DNA from: Micromonospora sp. RP3T
Lineage (GTDB): Bacteria; Actinomycetota; Actinomycetes; Mycobacteriales; Micromonosporaceae
Length of the DNA: 64,000 bases
Assembly (NCBI RefSeq): GCF_003027925.1
Contig: NZ_PYPS01000023.1
Coordinates: forward strand, 51,127 to 115,126
Direction of reading: 5' to 3'
The notes beneath the pieces are model-generated. The model had not been told where the DNA came from and did no database searches. It saw only the letters and a list, made by a program, of their open reading frames with translations. Below, piece after piece: positions 1-7,484 of this stretch. A program made the translations under genes and the position numbers. Each line of letters begins with the position of its first letter. The stretch's first letter is position 1.

Positions 1-11
1 GAGGCGCTGAC

Positions 12-1388
12 GTGCTGAGCCCGGGGGTGCAGCTCGGCAACCGCTACCGTCTCGACGAGCGGATCGCCAGCGGTGGCATGGGTGACGTCTGGCGCGGCAC
101 CGACCAGGTGCTGGGCCGGACGGTCGCGGTCAAGAGCCTGCTGCCCGCGTTGCTCGACGAGCCGGGCTTCGCCGAGCGGTTCCGGGGCGAGGCGCGGACC
201 ATGGCCACCATCAACCACCCCGGCGTGGTCGACGTCTACGACTTCGGCAGCGACCAGCACATCGCGTTCCTGGTCATGGAATACGTGGAGGGCGACGCGC
301 TCTCCGCCACGCTCGGCCGGGTCGGCCGGCTCACCCCGGCCCGCACCATGGCGTTGCTGGCCCAGGCCGCCGACGCGTTGCATGCCGCACACGAGAAGGG
401 CATCGTGCACCGCGACGTGAAGCCGGGCAACCTGCTGGTCCGGCCGAACGGCACGCTGGTGCTCACCGACTTCGGCATCGCCCGGTCGGAGCTGGTCGGC
501 CAGCTCACCGCCGCCGGCTCGGTGCTCGGCACCGCCTCCTACATCTCGCCCGAGCAGGCCACCGGCGCGGTCGCCACCCCTGCCTCCGACGTGTACGCGC
601 TCGGCGTGGTCGCGTACCAGTGCCTGGCCGGCCGGCGGCCGTTCGAGGGCGACAACCCGCTCGAGATCGCCATGAAGCACGTGCGGGACACGCCCCGCGC
701 GCTCCCCGCCGACATCCCGCCGCAGGTGCGGGCGATCGTCGAGCGGGCCATGGCGAAGGACCCGACGGCCCGCTGGTCGAGTGCCGCCGCGTTGGCCGGG
801 GTCGCCCGGCAGGCCAAGCAGACACTCTCCCAGCAGGCGCGCGGCGGGCGGCCGATCTCCGGCGTACCGGCCTCGCCGGCCGCACCGGTCGCGCGGGCGC
901 AGGTGCCGAACGCCGCGCCCCGCCCGCAGCCCCGCCCCCCGGTGACGCCGCCCCGCCCCCCGGTGACGCCGGCCCGCCCACCGGCGGCGCCGCGCCCGAC
1001 CATCGTCGCGCACCCGGCTCCGCAGGCCCGCCCGCCGGTGGGTCCGCGCGGCGCGGCACCCGTCCCGCACCCACGACCCCCGCACAACCCGCTGGGGTAC
1101 GCTCGTCCGCCCGTCGCGCCCCGGCCGGCGCCCCGCCGCTCCCGGTCCGGGCTCTGGACGACCGCGATTCTGGTGGCGGTGCTGGTCATCCTCTGCTCGG
1201 GCGTGATCTCGTTCTGGTACCGGAAGTACGGTTCGGCCGCCCCCGGTCCGGCGAGTGTGAGCGTGACCTCCGGCGCGGTGCGCGCGTACGGGGGCGACTA
1301 TCCGGTCCGCACGTCGTACCGTCGTGAGGTACGCCTCCAGCCGGCCGGCGGCGGTACGACGACGAGCGAAGGACGAGAGACGCGATGA
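12..1388 (+). CDS. pknA: Membrane Ser/Thr protein kinase, PknA type
   Basis: Hanks-type receptor kinase expected to phosphorylate cell-division and cell-wall proteins. The kinase domain spans about residues 12-270, with the glycine loop near the start, the catalytic HRDVKPGN motif, the DFG metal motif and GTASYISPEQ in the activation segment. A long Pro/Ala-rich juxtamembrane linker (about 280-375) leads to one membrane helix (about 383-405) and a short outer tail without PASTA domains, which fits PknA rather than PknB. The GTG start lies just after GAGG at the window edge. Its end overlaps the next kinase by 4 nt, so the two are translationally coupled. In mycobacteria this pair sits near oriC beside pstP, rodA and pbpA, which would lie upstream of this window. 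Confidence 0.93.
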   Translation: MLSPGVQLGNRYRLDERIASGGMGDVWRGTDQVLGRTVAVKSLLPALLDEPGFAERFRGEARTMATINHPGVVDVYDFGSDQHIAFLVMEYVEGDALSATLGRVGRLTPARTMALLAQAADALHAAHEKGIVHRDVKPGNLLVRPNGTLVLTDFGIARSELVGQLTAAGSVLGTASYISPEQATGAVATPASDVYALGVVAYQCLAGRRPFEGDNPLEIAMKHVRDTPRALPADIPPQVRAIVERAMAKDPTARWSSAAALAGVARQAKQTLSQQARGGRPISGVPASPAAPVARAQVPNAAPRPQPRPPVTPPRPPVTPARPPAAPRPTIVAHPAPQARPPVGPRGAAPVPHPRPPHNPLGYARPPVAPRPAPRRSRSGLWTTAILVAVLVILCSGVISFWYRKYGSAAPGPASVSVTSGAVRAYGGDYPVRTSYRREVRLQPAGGGTTTSEGRETR

Positions 1389-3202
1389 CAGCGCAGGCCC
1401 GCCTGCTCGGTGGCAGGTACCAGGTCGGCGAGCTGCTGGGCTACGGCGGCATGGCGGAGGTGCACCGCGGTCGCGATCTCCGGCTCGGGCGGGACGTCGC
1501 GATCAAGATGCTTCGTGCCGACCTGGCCCGCGACGCGACGTTCCAGATGCGGTTCCGCCGGGAGGCCCAGAACGCCGCCTCGCTCAACCACCCGGCCATC
1601 GTCGCCGTCTACGACACCGGCGAGGAGACCGCCCCGACCGGCGAGACGCTGCCGTTCATCGTGATGGAGTTCGTCAACGGGCGGACCCTGAAGGAGGTCC
1701 TCGGCGTCGAGGGGCGGCTCCAGCCGCGCCGGGCGCTGGAGATCTGCGCCGACATGTGTGCGGCGTTGGAGTTCAGCCACCGGCACGGCATCATCCACCG
1801 GGACATCAAGCCCGGCAACGTGATGCTCACCCAGACCGGCCAGGTCAAGGTGATGGACTTCGGCATCGCCCGCGCGCTGGCCAGCGGCGCCACCACGATG
1901 ACGCAGACCAGCGCGGTCATCGGCACCGCGCAATATCTCTCCCCGGAGCAGGCGCGCGGCGAGGCGGTCGACGCCCGCTCCGACGTCTACGCGGCCGGCT
2001 GCGTGCTGTTCGAGCTGCTCTGCGGGCATCCGCCGTTCGTCGGGGACAGCCCGGTCAGCGTCGCCTACCAGCACGTACGCGAGCAGCCGCCGACGCCGAG
2101 CACGATCAACCCGGACGTCAATCCCGCGGTCGACGCCATCGTGCTCAAGGCGCTCTCCAAGAACCCGCTCAACCGCTACCAGAGCGCCGGTGAGATGCGG
2201 GCGGACCTGCTCCGCGCCGCGGCCGGCCGGCCGGTGCTGGCCACCCCGGTGATGCCGGCCGAGGAGACCATGCCGATGGCGGCCGCCGCGGGCGGCTACC
2301 AGGCGGCGCAGCAGACCCAGATGATGGGCCCGCAGACCCGCCAGCAGCCGCCGGCCCGGGTCGGGGATCCGCGCAAGCGCCGGAGTTCCTCCTGGGTCAT
2401 CGCCACGTTCGCCGCGCTCGGCGTGCTCGCGGTGATCGCGCTGGGCACCGCGCTCTGGCTCAACCAGGCCGGCAACGAGAAGGTCTCCGTCCCGCAGTTG
2501 GGTGATCGGACCCAGGCCGACGCGCAGGCCGCGCTCACCCAGGCCGGGTTGCGGTTCGTCCCCGGCACGCCGGTGAAGAACGCCGATTGCAAGAAGGGCA
2601 CTGTGGTGGGGCAGAACCCCGGGCCGGGCCTCCGGGTGGACAAGAACACCCCGGTCACGGTGCAGGTCTGCGCCGGCCCGGACGACGTCACCATCCCGCA
2701 GAGCCTGGTGGGTGGCACCTACACCAGCGTGAAGGGCCAACTGGAGGGCCTGGGGCTGACCGTCGAACGCAAGGAAGTCACCAGCGGTGCCCCGCAGGAC
2801 CAGGTCACCAAGGTGACGCCCAAGGAGGGCAGCACCGTGCCCCCGAACACCAAGGTGACGCTCGAAGTGTCCAAGGGCAACCTCAACGAGGTGCCGGACG
2901 TTCGTGGCTACACCGAGGACCAGGCGAAGAAGCGGTTGGAGGACGCCGGCTACGACGTCGAGGTCCGGGACGGCAAAGAGGTCGATCCGGCCCAGGCGGG
3001 CAAGGTGAGCAGCCAGTCCCCGTCCCCCGGCAAGAAGCTGGCCAAGGGCGAGACCGTGACCATCGCGGTCGACGTGCCGATCGAGGAGCAGAGCGAGAGC
3101 CCGTCGCCGAGCCCGACACCGACCGCGTCGCCGAGCACCCCGGGTGCCGGTGGCGGTGGCGGCTTCCCGATCCCGTCGATCCCACCGACGCGCGAACGCT
3201 GA
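1385..3202 (+). CDS. pknB: Ser/Thr protein kinase with PASTA repeats, PknB type
   Basis: Receptor kinase that senses peptidoglycan fragments or lipid II through extracellular PASTA domains and controls growth and division. The kinase domain covers about residues 10-275 (HRDIKPGN, DFG and GTAQYLSPEQ visible). A membrane helix lies at about 337-360 and is followed by three PASTA repeats (about 365-560) and a Ser/Pro-rich tail. Family members often have four PASTA repeats; I see three clear ones. The ATG start overlaps the pknA stop by 4 nt. A GC-rich hairpin follows the stop, ending this operon against the convergent pabA operon. Confidence 0.95.
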   Translation: MTAQARLLGGRYQVGELLGYGGMAEVHRGRDLRLGRDVAIKMLRADLARDATFQMRFRREAQNAASLNHPAIVAVYDTGEETAPTGETLPFIVMEFVNGRTLKEVLGVEGRLQPRRALEICADMCAALEFSHRHGIIHRDIKPGNVMLTQTGQVKVMDFGIARALASGATTMTQTSAVIGTAQYLSPEQARGEAVDARSDVYAAGCVLFELLCGHPPFVGDSPVSVAYQHVREQPPTPSTINPDVNPAVDAIVLKALSKNPLNRYQSAGEMRADLLRAAAGRPVLATPVMPAEETMPMAAAAGGYQAAQQTQMMGPQTRQQPPARVGDPRKRRSSSWVIATFAALGVLAVIALGTALWLNQAGNEKVSVPQLGDRTQADAQAALTQAGLRFVPGTPVKNADCKKGTVVGQNPGPGLRVDKNTPVTVQVCAGPDDVTIPQSLVGGTYTSVKGQLEGLGLTVERKEVTSGAPQDQVTKVTPKEGSTVPPNTKVTLEVSKGNLNEVPDVRGYTEDQAKKRLEDAGYDVEVRDGKEVDPAQAGKVSSQSPSPGKKLAKGETVTIAVDVPIEEQSESPSPSPTPTASPSTPGAGGGGGFPIPSIPPTRER

Positions 3203-3242
3203 CCTGTGCTCCGGGGCGCGGCCCCGGCGGCGGAGACCACGG

Positions 3243-3275
3243 ACGTGGCGGTGCCCCACGGGGGCGCCGCCACGT
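3243..3275. terminator. Bidirectional hairpin between pknB and pabA
   Basis: A 15-bp stem (3243-3257 with 3261-3275, one G-T pair) encloses a 3-nt loop between two convergent genes. There is no long T tract, as is usual for high-GC actinomycete terminators. Confidence 0.65.
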
Positions 3276-3290
3276 GACGTGTCCGGAGGG

Positions 3291-3950
3291 TCAGGCGGTG
3301 GCGAACGCGGCCCGGCGTCGTGCGTCGACCTCGGCGGCCAGCTCCGGGGCCCGCTCCCGCGCCTCCGGATGGCCGCAGGCGGCCAGCCAGTTCGCCAGCA
3401 TGAGGTGACCGCCCTCGGTCAGCACCGACTCGGGGTGGAACTGGACGCCCTCGACCGGGAGCGTGCGGTGCCGCATCGCCATCACCACGCCGGAGGCGGT
3501 CCAGCCGGTGACCTCCAGCTCGTCGGGGAGCGTCTCGGGCAGCACGGCGAGCGAGTGGTAGCGGGTGGCGGTGAACGGGTCGGGCAGGCCGGCGAGCACG
3601 CCGTCGCCGCGGTGGCGCACCTCGGAGGTCTTGCCGTGCAGCAGCTCCGGCGCGCGGGTCACGGTCGCGCCGAACGCCGCGCCGATGGCCTGGTGGCCGA
3701 GGCAGACGCCGAGGATGGGAAGCCGGTCGGCGTACTCGCGGATCACGTCCAGGCAGATGCCGGCGCGGTCCGGGCGGCCCGGACCGGGCGACAGCAGGAC
3801 GCCGACCGCCCCGACCCGGCCCACCTCGGCGACGTCGATCTCGTCGTTGCGGCGGACCTCGCAGTCCGCGCCGAGCTGGCCGAGATACTGCACGAGGTTG
3901 AAGACGAACGAGTCGTGGTTGTCGATCACCAGGACGCGCATCGGGGTCAC
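3291..3950 (-). CDS. pabA: Glutamine amidotransferase subunit of anthranilate/aminodeoxychorismate synthase
   Basis: Class I glutamine amidotransferase of 219 aa that releases ammonia from glutamine for the chorismate-using partner (PabB or TrpE) in folate or tryptophan synthesis. The N-terminal IDNHDSFVFNLVQ, the oxyanion/nucleophile motif GVCLGHQ (catalytic Cys near residue 80) and the C-terminal FHPES (catalytic His and Glu) are all present. It is the last gene of a four-gene minus-strand operon and overlaps the upstream 94-aa gene by 4 nt. The same gene is called trpG in the mycobacterial pknB neighbourhood. No chorismate-binding partner lies in this window, so pabA and trpG cannot be separated here. 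Confidence 0.92.
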   Translation of the reverse strand: MTPMRVLVIDNHDSFVFNLVQYLGQLGADCEVRRNDEIDVAEVGRVGAVGVLLSPGPGRPDRAGICLDVIREYADRLPILGVCLGHQAIGAAFGATVTRAPELLHGKTSEVRHRGDGVLAGLPDPFTATRYHSLAVLPETLPDELEVTGWTASGVVMAMRHRTLPVEGVQFHPESVLTEGGHLMLANWLAACGHPEARERAPELAAEVDARRRAAFATA

Positions 3951-4231
3951 CCGCCCGGGGCGGTGGGCGGGGCGTTGTTCGTCTCGGTGCTGTAGGGGAG
4001 TTCCTCGTCCTGGTCGGGCTGCCCGCTCGGGTCGGTGAGGCCGCCGCCGGGGGCGTCACCGGGCACGCCGGAGTCCTGCGTGACCTGCACGTCGTCGAAG
4101 GGCAGCAGCGGCTCGGCCCACGGGAAGACCACGAACCAGAGCAGGGCCACGGTGGCGGTGGCCAGCAGCACCGACCCGACCAGCTTGCCGGGCAGGCCCA
4201 GGGGCAGCTTCCGCCAGATCCACGCGTACAC
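3947..4231 (-). CDS. Small single-pass membrane protein, function unknown
   Basis: A 94-aa protein with one membrane helix (about residues 14-36, rich in Val, Leu and Ala), then an acidic, Gly/Pro-rich tail that is probably outside the cell. It begins with GTG three nucleotides after the sortase stop and overlaps the pabA start by 4 nt, so it is firmly embedded in the DUF881-sortase-pabA operon. I recognise no catalytic motif or sortase recognition signal. The position next to the sortase could mean a helper role, but that is inference. Confidence 0.8.
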   Translation of the reverse strand: MYAWIWRKLPLGLPGKLVGSVLLATATVALLWFVVFPWAEPLLPFDDVQVTQDSGVPGDAPGGGLTDPSGQPDQDEELPYSTETNNAPPTAPGG

Positions 4232-4234
4232 GGT

Positions 4235-6010
4235 TCAGCCCTCCAGCTCGGCCGGTCGGCCCGTCGACTTGGCCTGGGCCCGGTCGAATCGGGCGTGGAT
4301 GATCAGCCGCTGGTAGTTGTCGAACTTGGGGTTGCAGGTGGTCAGCGTGAGCAGCTTCTCGGTGGCCCGGCCGCCCGGCTTGCCCGGCACCGGCGCGACC
4401 ACCTCGACCTGGGACGGCTTGACGATGCGCTGCTGGTAGACCCGGTAGACCAGCCACTCGCCCTTGGTCTCGACCACGATGGCGTCGCCGGAGGACAGCT
4501 CGTCCAGCCGCCAGAACGTGGACCGGATGCGGTGCCCGGCGACGGAGAAGTTGCCCACCTCGCCGGGCATGGCGCTGTCCGGGTAGTGGCCCGGGGCGTA
4601 CCGGATGTCGTCCGGCGTGACGCCCTCGACCACCACCCAGTGCTTGTCGAGCTTCGGGATGTAGAGGCCGGCGACCGGCTTGCCCTCGGCCGGCGGTTTC
4701 GGTTTCGTGCTCGGGCCGGGGGTCGGGCCGACCGTCGGGTCCGCCGCCCACTCCTGGGCGAGCTGACCGGTCAGGTCGTTCTGGTGGGCGTCGACGATGA
4801 CCGACTTGCCCCAGATCTCGTAGCCGGCGAAGAGGAGCACCACCAGGCCGAAGGTGATCAGCAGTTCGCCCGCGCCACGGACCGCCGTGCGCAGCCGGGA
4901 GCCGGTGGTGGGCCGCGTCAGCTCGGAGTAGACGCTTCGGTATCCCTCGCCGGTCTGTTCCGGTCGGAGCTGCACCACCCGCTCGCCGCGCCGGGGCCGT
5001 GGCGGCTCGGCGGGCGGCTCGCCGTCGTCGCCGCCGGGGTCCGGCGCCGGGGGCACCGCGCCCATCAGGCCGGTGGCGTCCGACCGGGGGTCGGCCGGTC
5101 GGCGGGTGACGGCGGGCAGCACCGCTGTCGCGCCGGGGTCGGCCGGCGGGGCCGGGTCCGGGCCGCGACCGGTCGGGCCACCCGACCGGGGTACGCCGTG
5201 CCGTTCGGGTCCGGCAGCGTGCCGCTCCGGTCCGCCGGGGTGCCGTTCGGGTCCGGCGGCGTGCCGCTCGGGACCACTGACGTGTCGCTCGGGTCTGCCG
5301 GGGTGCCGCTCGGGTGCGCCGGTGTGCTGCTGGGTTGCGGTGGAGCGCCGCTCGGGCCGGCCGGCCACCGGCGGGATGAAGTCGGTCGGCTCGTCACCCG
5401 GCGCGGCCGGTCGCACGCCCGCACCGGACGCTCTGCCGGCACCGGGCATCCCGCCGGGACGGCCGGCCGGGGCGTCGGAGGGGTCCAGGCCGGCGCGGCG
5501 GCCGTAGGGAGCCTCGGCGGACGGGCGGGAGTGCGCTCCCCGACCCGGCGGGTCGAACCGCCGGGGGTCGGTGGGAGCCGTCGGACCGGCGTACCGCCGG
5601 CTGTCGACGCCGGGCCTCTCCGCGGTTCGGCCGGCCGGCGTACCGCCGGGCGGTGGGGCGCCGAGCCCGTTGCGGCCTTCCGGCGACCGCCCCTCGGGGG
5701 CGGCGGCGGGCCGGCCGGGTCGGCGGGACGGCGGGTACGCCTCGGCGCGCGAGGCAGCGGCGGGCGGGCGGGCCGCATTGCCCGGCCAGGCCGGCGGTGG
5801 GTCGGCGGAGCGGGCGGCCGGCGGGGTGACCGGGCGGGCGGTGGGGCCGCGCCGTGCCGGGGCGGAGTGGGCCGGGCCGTCGTCCGGCCACGGCAGGTCG
5901 ACCCGGGCCGGGGCGGGCGCGGGGCGCTCGACCTTCCGGAGGAACGCGGTCGGCTCCTCCGATCCGGCGCGACGGCGGTCGTCGCGTTCCCGGGGTTCGT
6001 CGCCGGTCAC
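4235..6010 (-). CDS. Class E sortase with a long repetitive N-terminal extension
   Basis: Membrane transpeptidase (591 aa) predicted to attach secreted proteins to the cell wall. The C-terminal sortase domain (about 420-590) shows the catalytic His in VAGHR, the Cys in TLTTCNP and the Arg in the final NYQR segment. One membrane helix lies at about 370-392. The first 350 residues are cytoplasmic, disordered and rich in Pro, Gly and Arg, including about six near-tandem copies of a PERH-centred motif (about residues 236-280). Most sortases are 200-300 aa, so the extension is unusual. The GTG start overlaps the DUF881 stop by 4 nt. Confidence 0.9.
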   Translation of the reverse strand: MTGDEPRERDDRRRAGSEEPTAFLRKVERPAPAPARVDLPWPDDGPAHSAPARRGPTARPVTPPAARSADPPPAWPGNAARPPAAASRAEAYPPSRRPGRPAAAPEGRSPEGRNGLGAPPPGGTPAGRTAERPGVDSRRYAGPTAPTDPRRFDPPGRGAHSRPSAEAPYGRRAGLDPSDAPAGRPGGMPGAGRASGAGVRPAAPGDEPTDFIPPVAGRPERRSTATQQHTGAPERHPGRPERHVSGPERHAAGPERHPGGPERHAAGPERHGVPRSGGPTGRGPDPAPPADPGATAVLPAVTRRPADPRSDATGLMGAVPPAPDPGGDDGEPPAEPPRPRRGERVVQLRPEQTGEGYRSVYSELTRPTTGSRLRTAVRGAGELLITFGLVVLLFAGYEIWGKSVIVDAHQNDLTGQLAQEWAADPTVGPTPGPSTKPKPPAEGKPVAGLYIPKLDKHWVVVEGVTPDDIRYAPGHYPDSAMPGEVGNFSVAGHRIRSTFWRLDELSSGDAIVVETKGEWLVYRVYQQRIVKPSQVEVVAPVPGKPGGRATEKLLTLTTCNPKFDNYQRLIIHARFDRAQAKSTGRPAELEG

Positions 6011-6813
6011 CGGGGCACCGTCGCCGATTGCAGCGCGGTGGAGTCCTCGAACGCCGGCACCGTCACGGTGGAGGTCTGCTCGCTGTAGCCGAGTTGGTAG
6101 TGGTCGGCCACTTCCTTGAACACCCGGACTCCCTCGGACGCGGCGAGCGCCCGCTGGAACTGGGCGGGGTCACCGATGGCCACGATCTTGAAAGGAGGGG
6201 AGTAAACCCGGCCGTGCAGCAGCAGGGTGTTACCGACGCAGCGTACCGCGCTGGTGCTGAGCACGCGGACGTTCATGATTGACATGGCCTCCGCGCCTCC
6301 GGCCCACAGCGCGTTCACCACCGCCTGCACGTCGCCCTGGTGCACGACCAGGTCGTCGTTGCTCGCGCCCTTGGGCAGCGGCTGGCCGGGGCCCCAGTCG
6401 GCGTCGTTCAGCTCGATCGTGATGCCGCTGCCGGTGAGCGCGGTGAACCCGGCGGCCTGCCGGATCGCGGCGGCCCGGTCCCGCTGCGTCTTCACCGGCC
6501 CGTCGGTGCCGGCCAGCGCCTCGGTCTGCTCCTCGACCTCGTCGCGCAGCCGCGCGGCCTTCGCCTCGCTGGCCGCGACCTGCTCGCGGCGGTCCTCGAT
6601 GAGCTGGGTGAGCTGGGGCCGCCGGTCCTCGCGCAGCGGGGTGCCGCCGGCGGTGGTCGCGGTGGTGGTGAACAGCAGCCCGGCCGCGGCGGCGATCAGC
6701 GGTACGCCGATCGACCAGCCGGGGCGGCGCTGGCGTGCCCGCCGGGGCAGCAGACCGGCGACCGCGCGGCGAAGGACCTTCTGCCAGGAGGCGGCGCCGG
6801 ACGTGTACTCCAC
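6007..6813 (-). CDS. DUF881 family membrane-anchored protein
   Basis: About 268 aa: a short cytoplasmic N terminus, one membrane helix (about 35-57), a coiled-coil segment rich in Glu, Arg and Ala, and a DUF881 domain to the end. DUF881 proteins are common near division genes in Gram-positive bacteria (Rv0012 next to crgA in M. tuberculosis, YlxW/YlxX in Bacillus), with no proven reaction. I chose the GTG at 6813 because an AAAGGGA ribosome-binding site lies about 8 nt upstream; a longer frame to 6924 exists but looks non-coding. First gene of the operon running to pabA. Confidence 0.85.
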   Translation of the reverse strand: MEYTSGAASWQKVLRRAVAGLLPRRARQRRPGWSIGVPLIAAAAGLLFTTTATTAGGTPLREDRRPQLTQLIEDRREQVAASEAKAARLRDEVEEQTEALAGTDGPVKTQRDRAAAIRQAAGFTALTGSGITIELNDADWGPGQPLPKGASNDDLVVHQGDVQAVVNALWAGGAEAMSIMNVRVLSTSAVRCVGNTLLLHGRVYSPPFKIVAIGDPAQFQRALAASEGVRVFKEVADHYQLGYSEQTSTVTVPAFEDSTALQSATVPR

Positions 6814-7044
6814 CGGGCGTTCCCTTTCCCGTCGTCTCGTTCCGGCCCGCGCCGATGCGAACCGACCTGCTCGACCCGAAAAGTCCGCTCTTTTCGGTAA
6901 CTCCGTGCACCGGCCCGACCCCATTCGTGGCCTGGACGGTCCGTCGGGACTACGCTAGCTGTCGACACATTATTGGCCATGGACCGTCGCCCCCGCGCCC
7001 GGTTGTCAGGCCGGACGAGGTCGTACCCCCCTCTGGAGAGCGTC

Positions 7045-7308
7045 GTGCCCAAGTCTCAGGTCCGCAAGAAGAAGGTGTACACCCCGCCGACGGACGTCCG
7101 TCCGACGGCGACGGCGTCGACGCGCAAGCCTAGCCCGATCTGGCTGCCTGTCACCGCCGTCGCGCTGATCGTGGTGGGCATCGCCTGGCTGGTGGTCTAC
7201 TACCTTTCCGAGCAGGCGTATCCGGTCGCCTCGTGGAACTACTGGAACCTCGCGGTGGGCTTCGGCGCGATGGTCTCCTCGCTGATCCTGCTCTCCCGCT
7301 GGCGCTGA
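7045..7308 (+). CDS. crgA: Cell division protein CrgA
   Basis: An 87-aa protein with a basic N terminus (PKSQVRKKKVYTPP) and two membrane helices (about 34-54 and 66-84) joined by a short loop, which is the CrgA pattern. CrgA (Rv0011c, WhiP in Streptomyces) is a divisome membrane protein that recruits FtsZ-ring and peptidoglycan enzymes. The GTG start follows GGAGAG by a good distance. It is divergent from the DUF881 operon, with 231 bp between them holding both promoters. Confidence 0.93.
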   Translation: MPKSQVRKKKVYTPPTDVRPTATASTRKPSPIWLPVTAVALIVVGIAWLVVYYLSEQAYPVASWNYWNLAVGFGAMVSSLILLSRWR

Positions 7309-7337
7309 CCGGCTGGTTTTCACCTCGCACACGTCAC

Positions 7338-7402
7338 GCCACGCCGCCCCTGCCCGGCGCCTGGGCGCCGGCCCACCTAAGGTGTCCGCAGGGCGGCGTG
7401 GC
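7338..7402 (+). terminator. Hairpin downstream of crgA
   Basis: A stem of about 15 bp with one bulged C pairs 7338-7353 with 7388-7402. The long loop contains its own short GC hairpin. It lies between crgA and the following promoter. Confidence 0.5.
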
Positions 7403-7420
7403 CGATGCGAGAAGACTCAC

Positions 7421-7450
7421 GTTACTGCTGAGTAACCTTCCGCGTAGGCT
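7421..7450 (+). promoter_or_regulatory. Palindromic operator and -10 box of the EtfD-like gene
   Basis: GTTACTGCTGAGTAAC (7421-7436) is an inverted repeat with 6-bp arms, placed over the expected -35 region. A TAGGCT -10 box follows at 7445-7450. Closely similar sites occur at 31028-31043 and 31054-31069, before the acyl-CoA dehydrogenase gene. The shape is typical of a TetR-family operator. Regulator identity is unknown. Confidence 0.6.
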
Positions 7451-7484
7451 GCACTGACAAGCAGCAGACCGGGAGGCCAACTCG

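Noticed and set aside
1298..3259. 653-codon open frame antisense to pknB
   Set aside because: High-GC shadow of a real gene: Arg/His/Gly-rich low-complexity translation with no domain, opposite an obvious kinase.
3291..3950. trpG of tryptophan synthesis as the definite assignment
   Set aside because: pabA and trpG products are interchangeable in many actinobacteria and no TrpE or PabB gene is nearby, so only the general amidotransferase role is supported.
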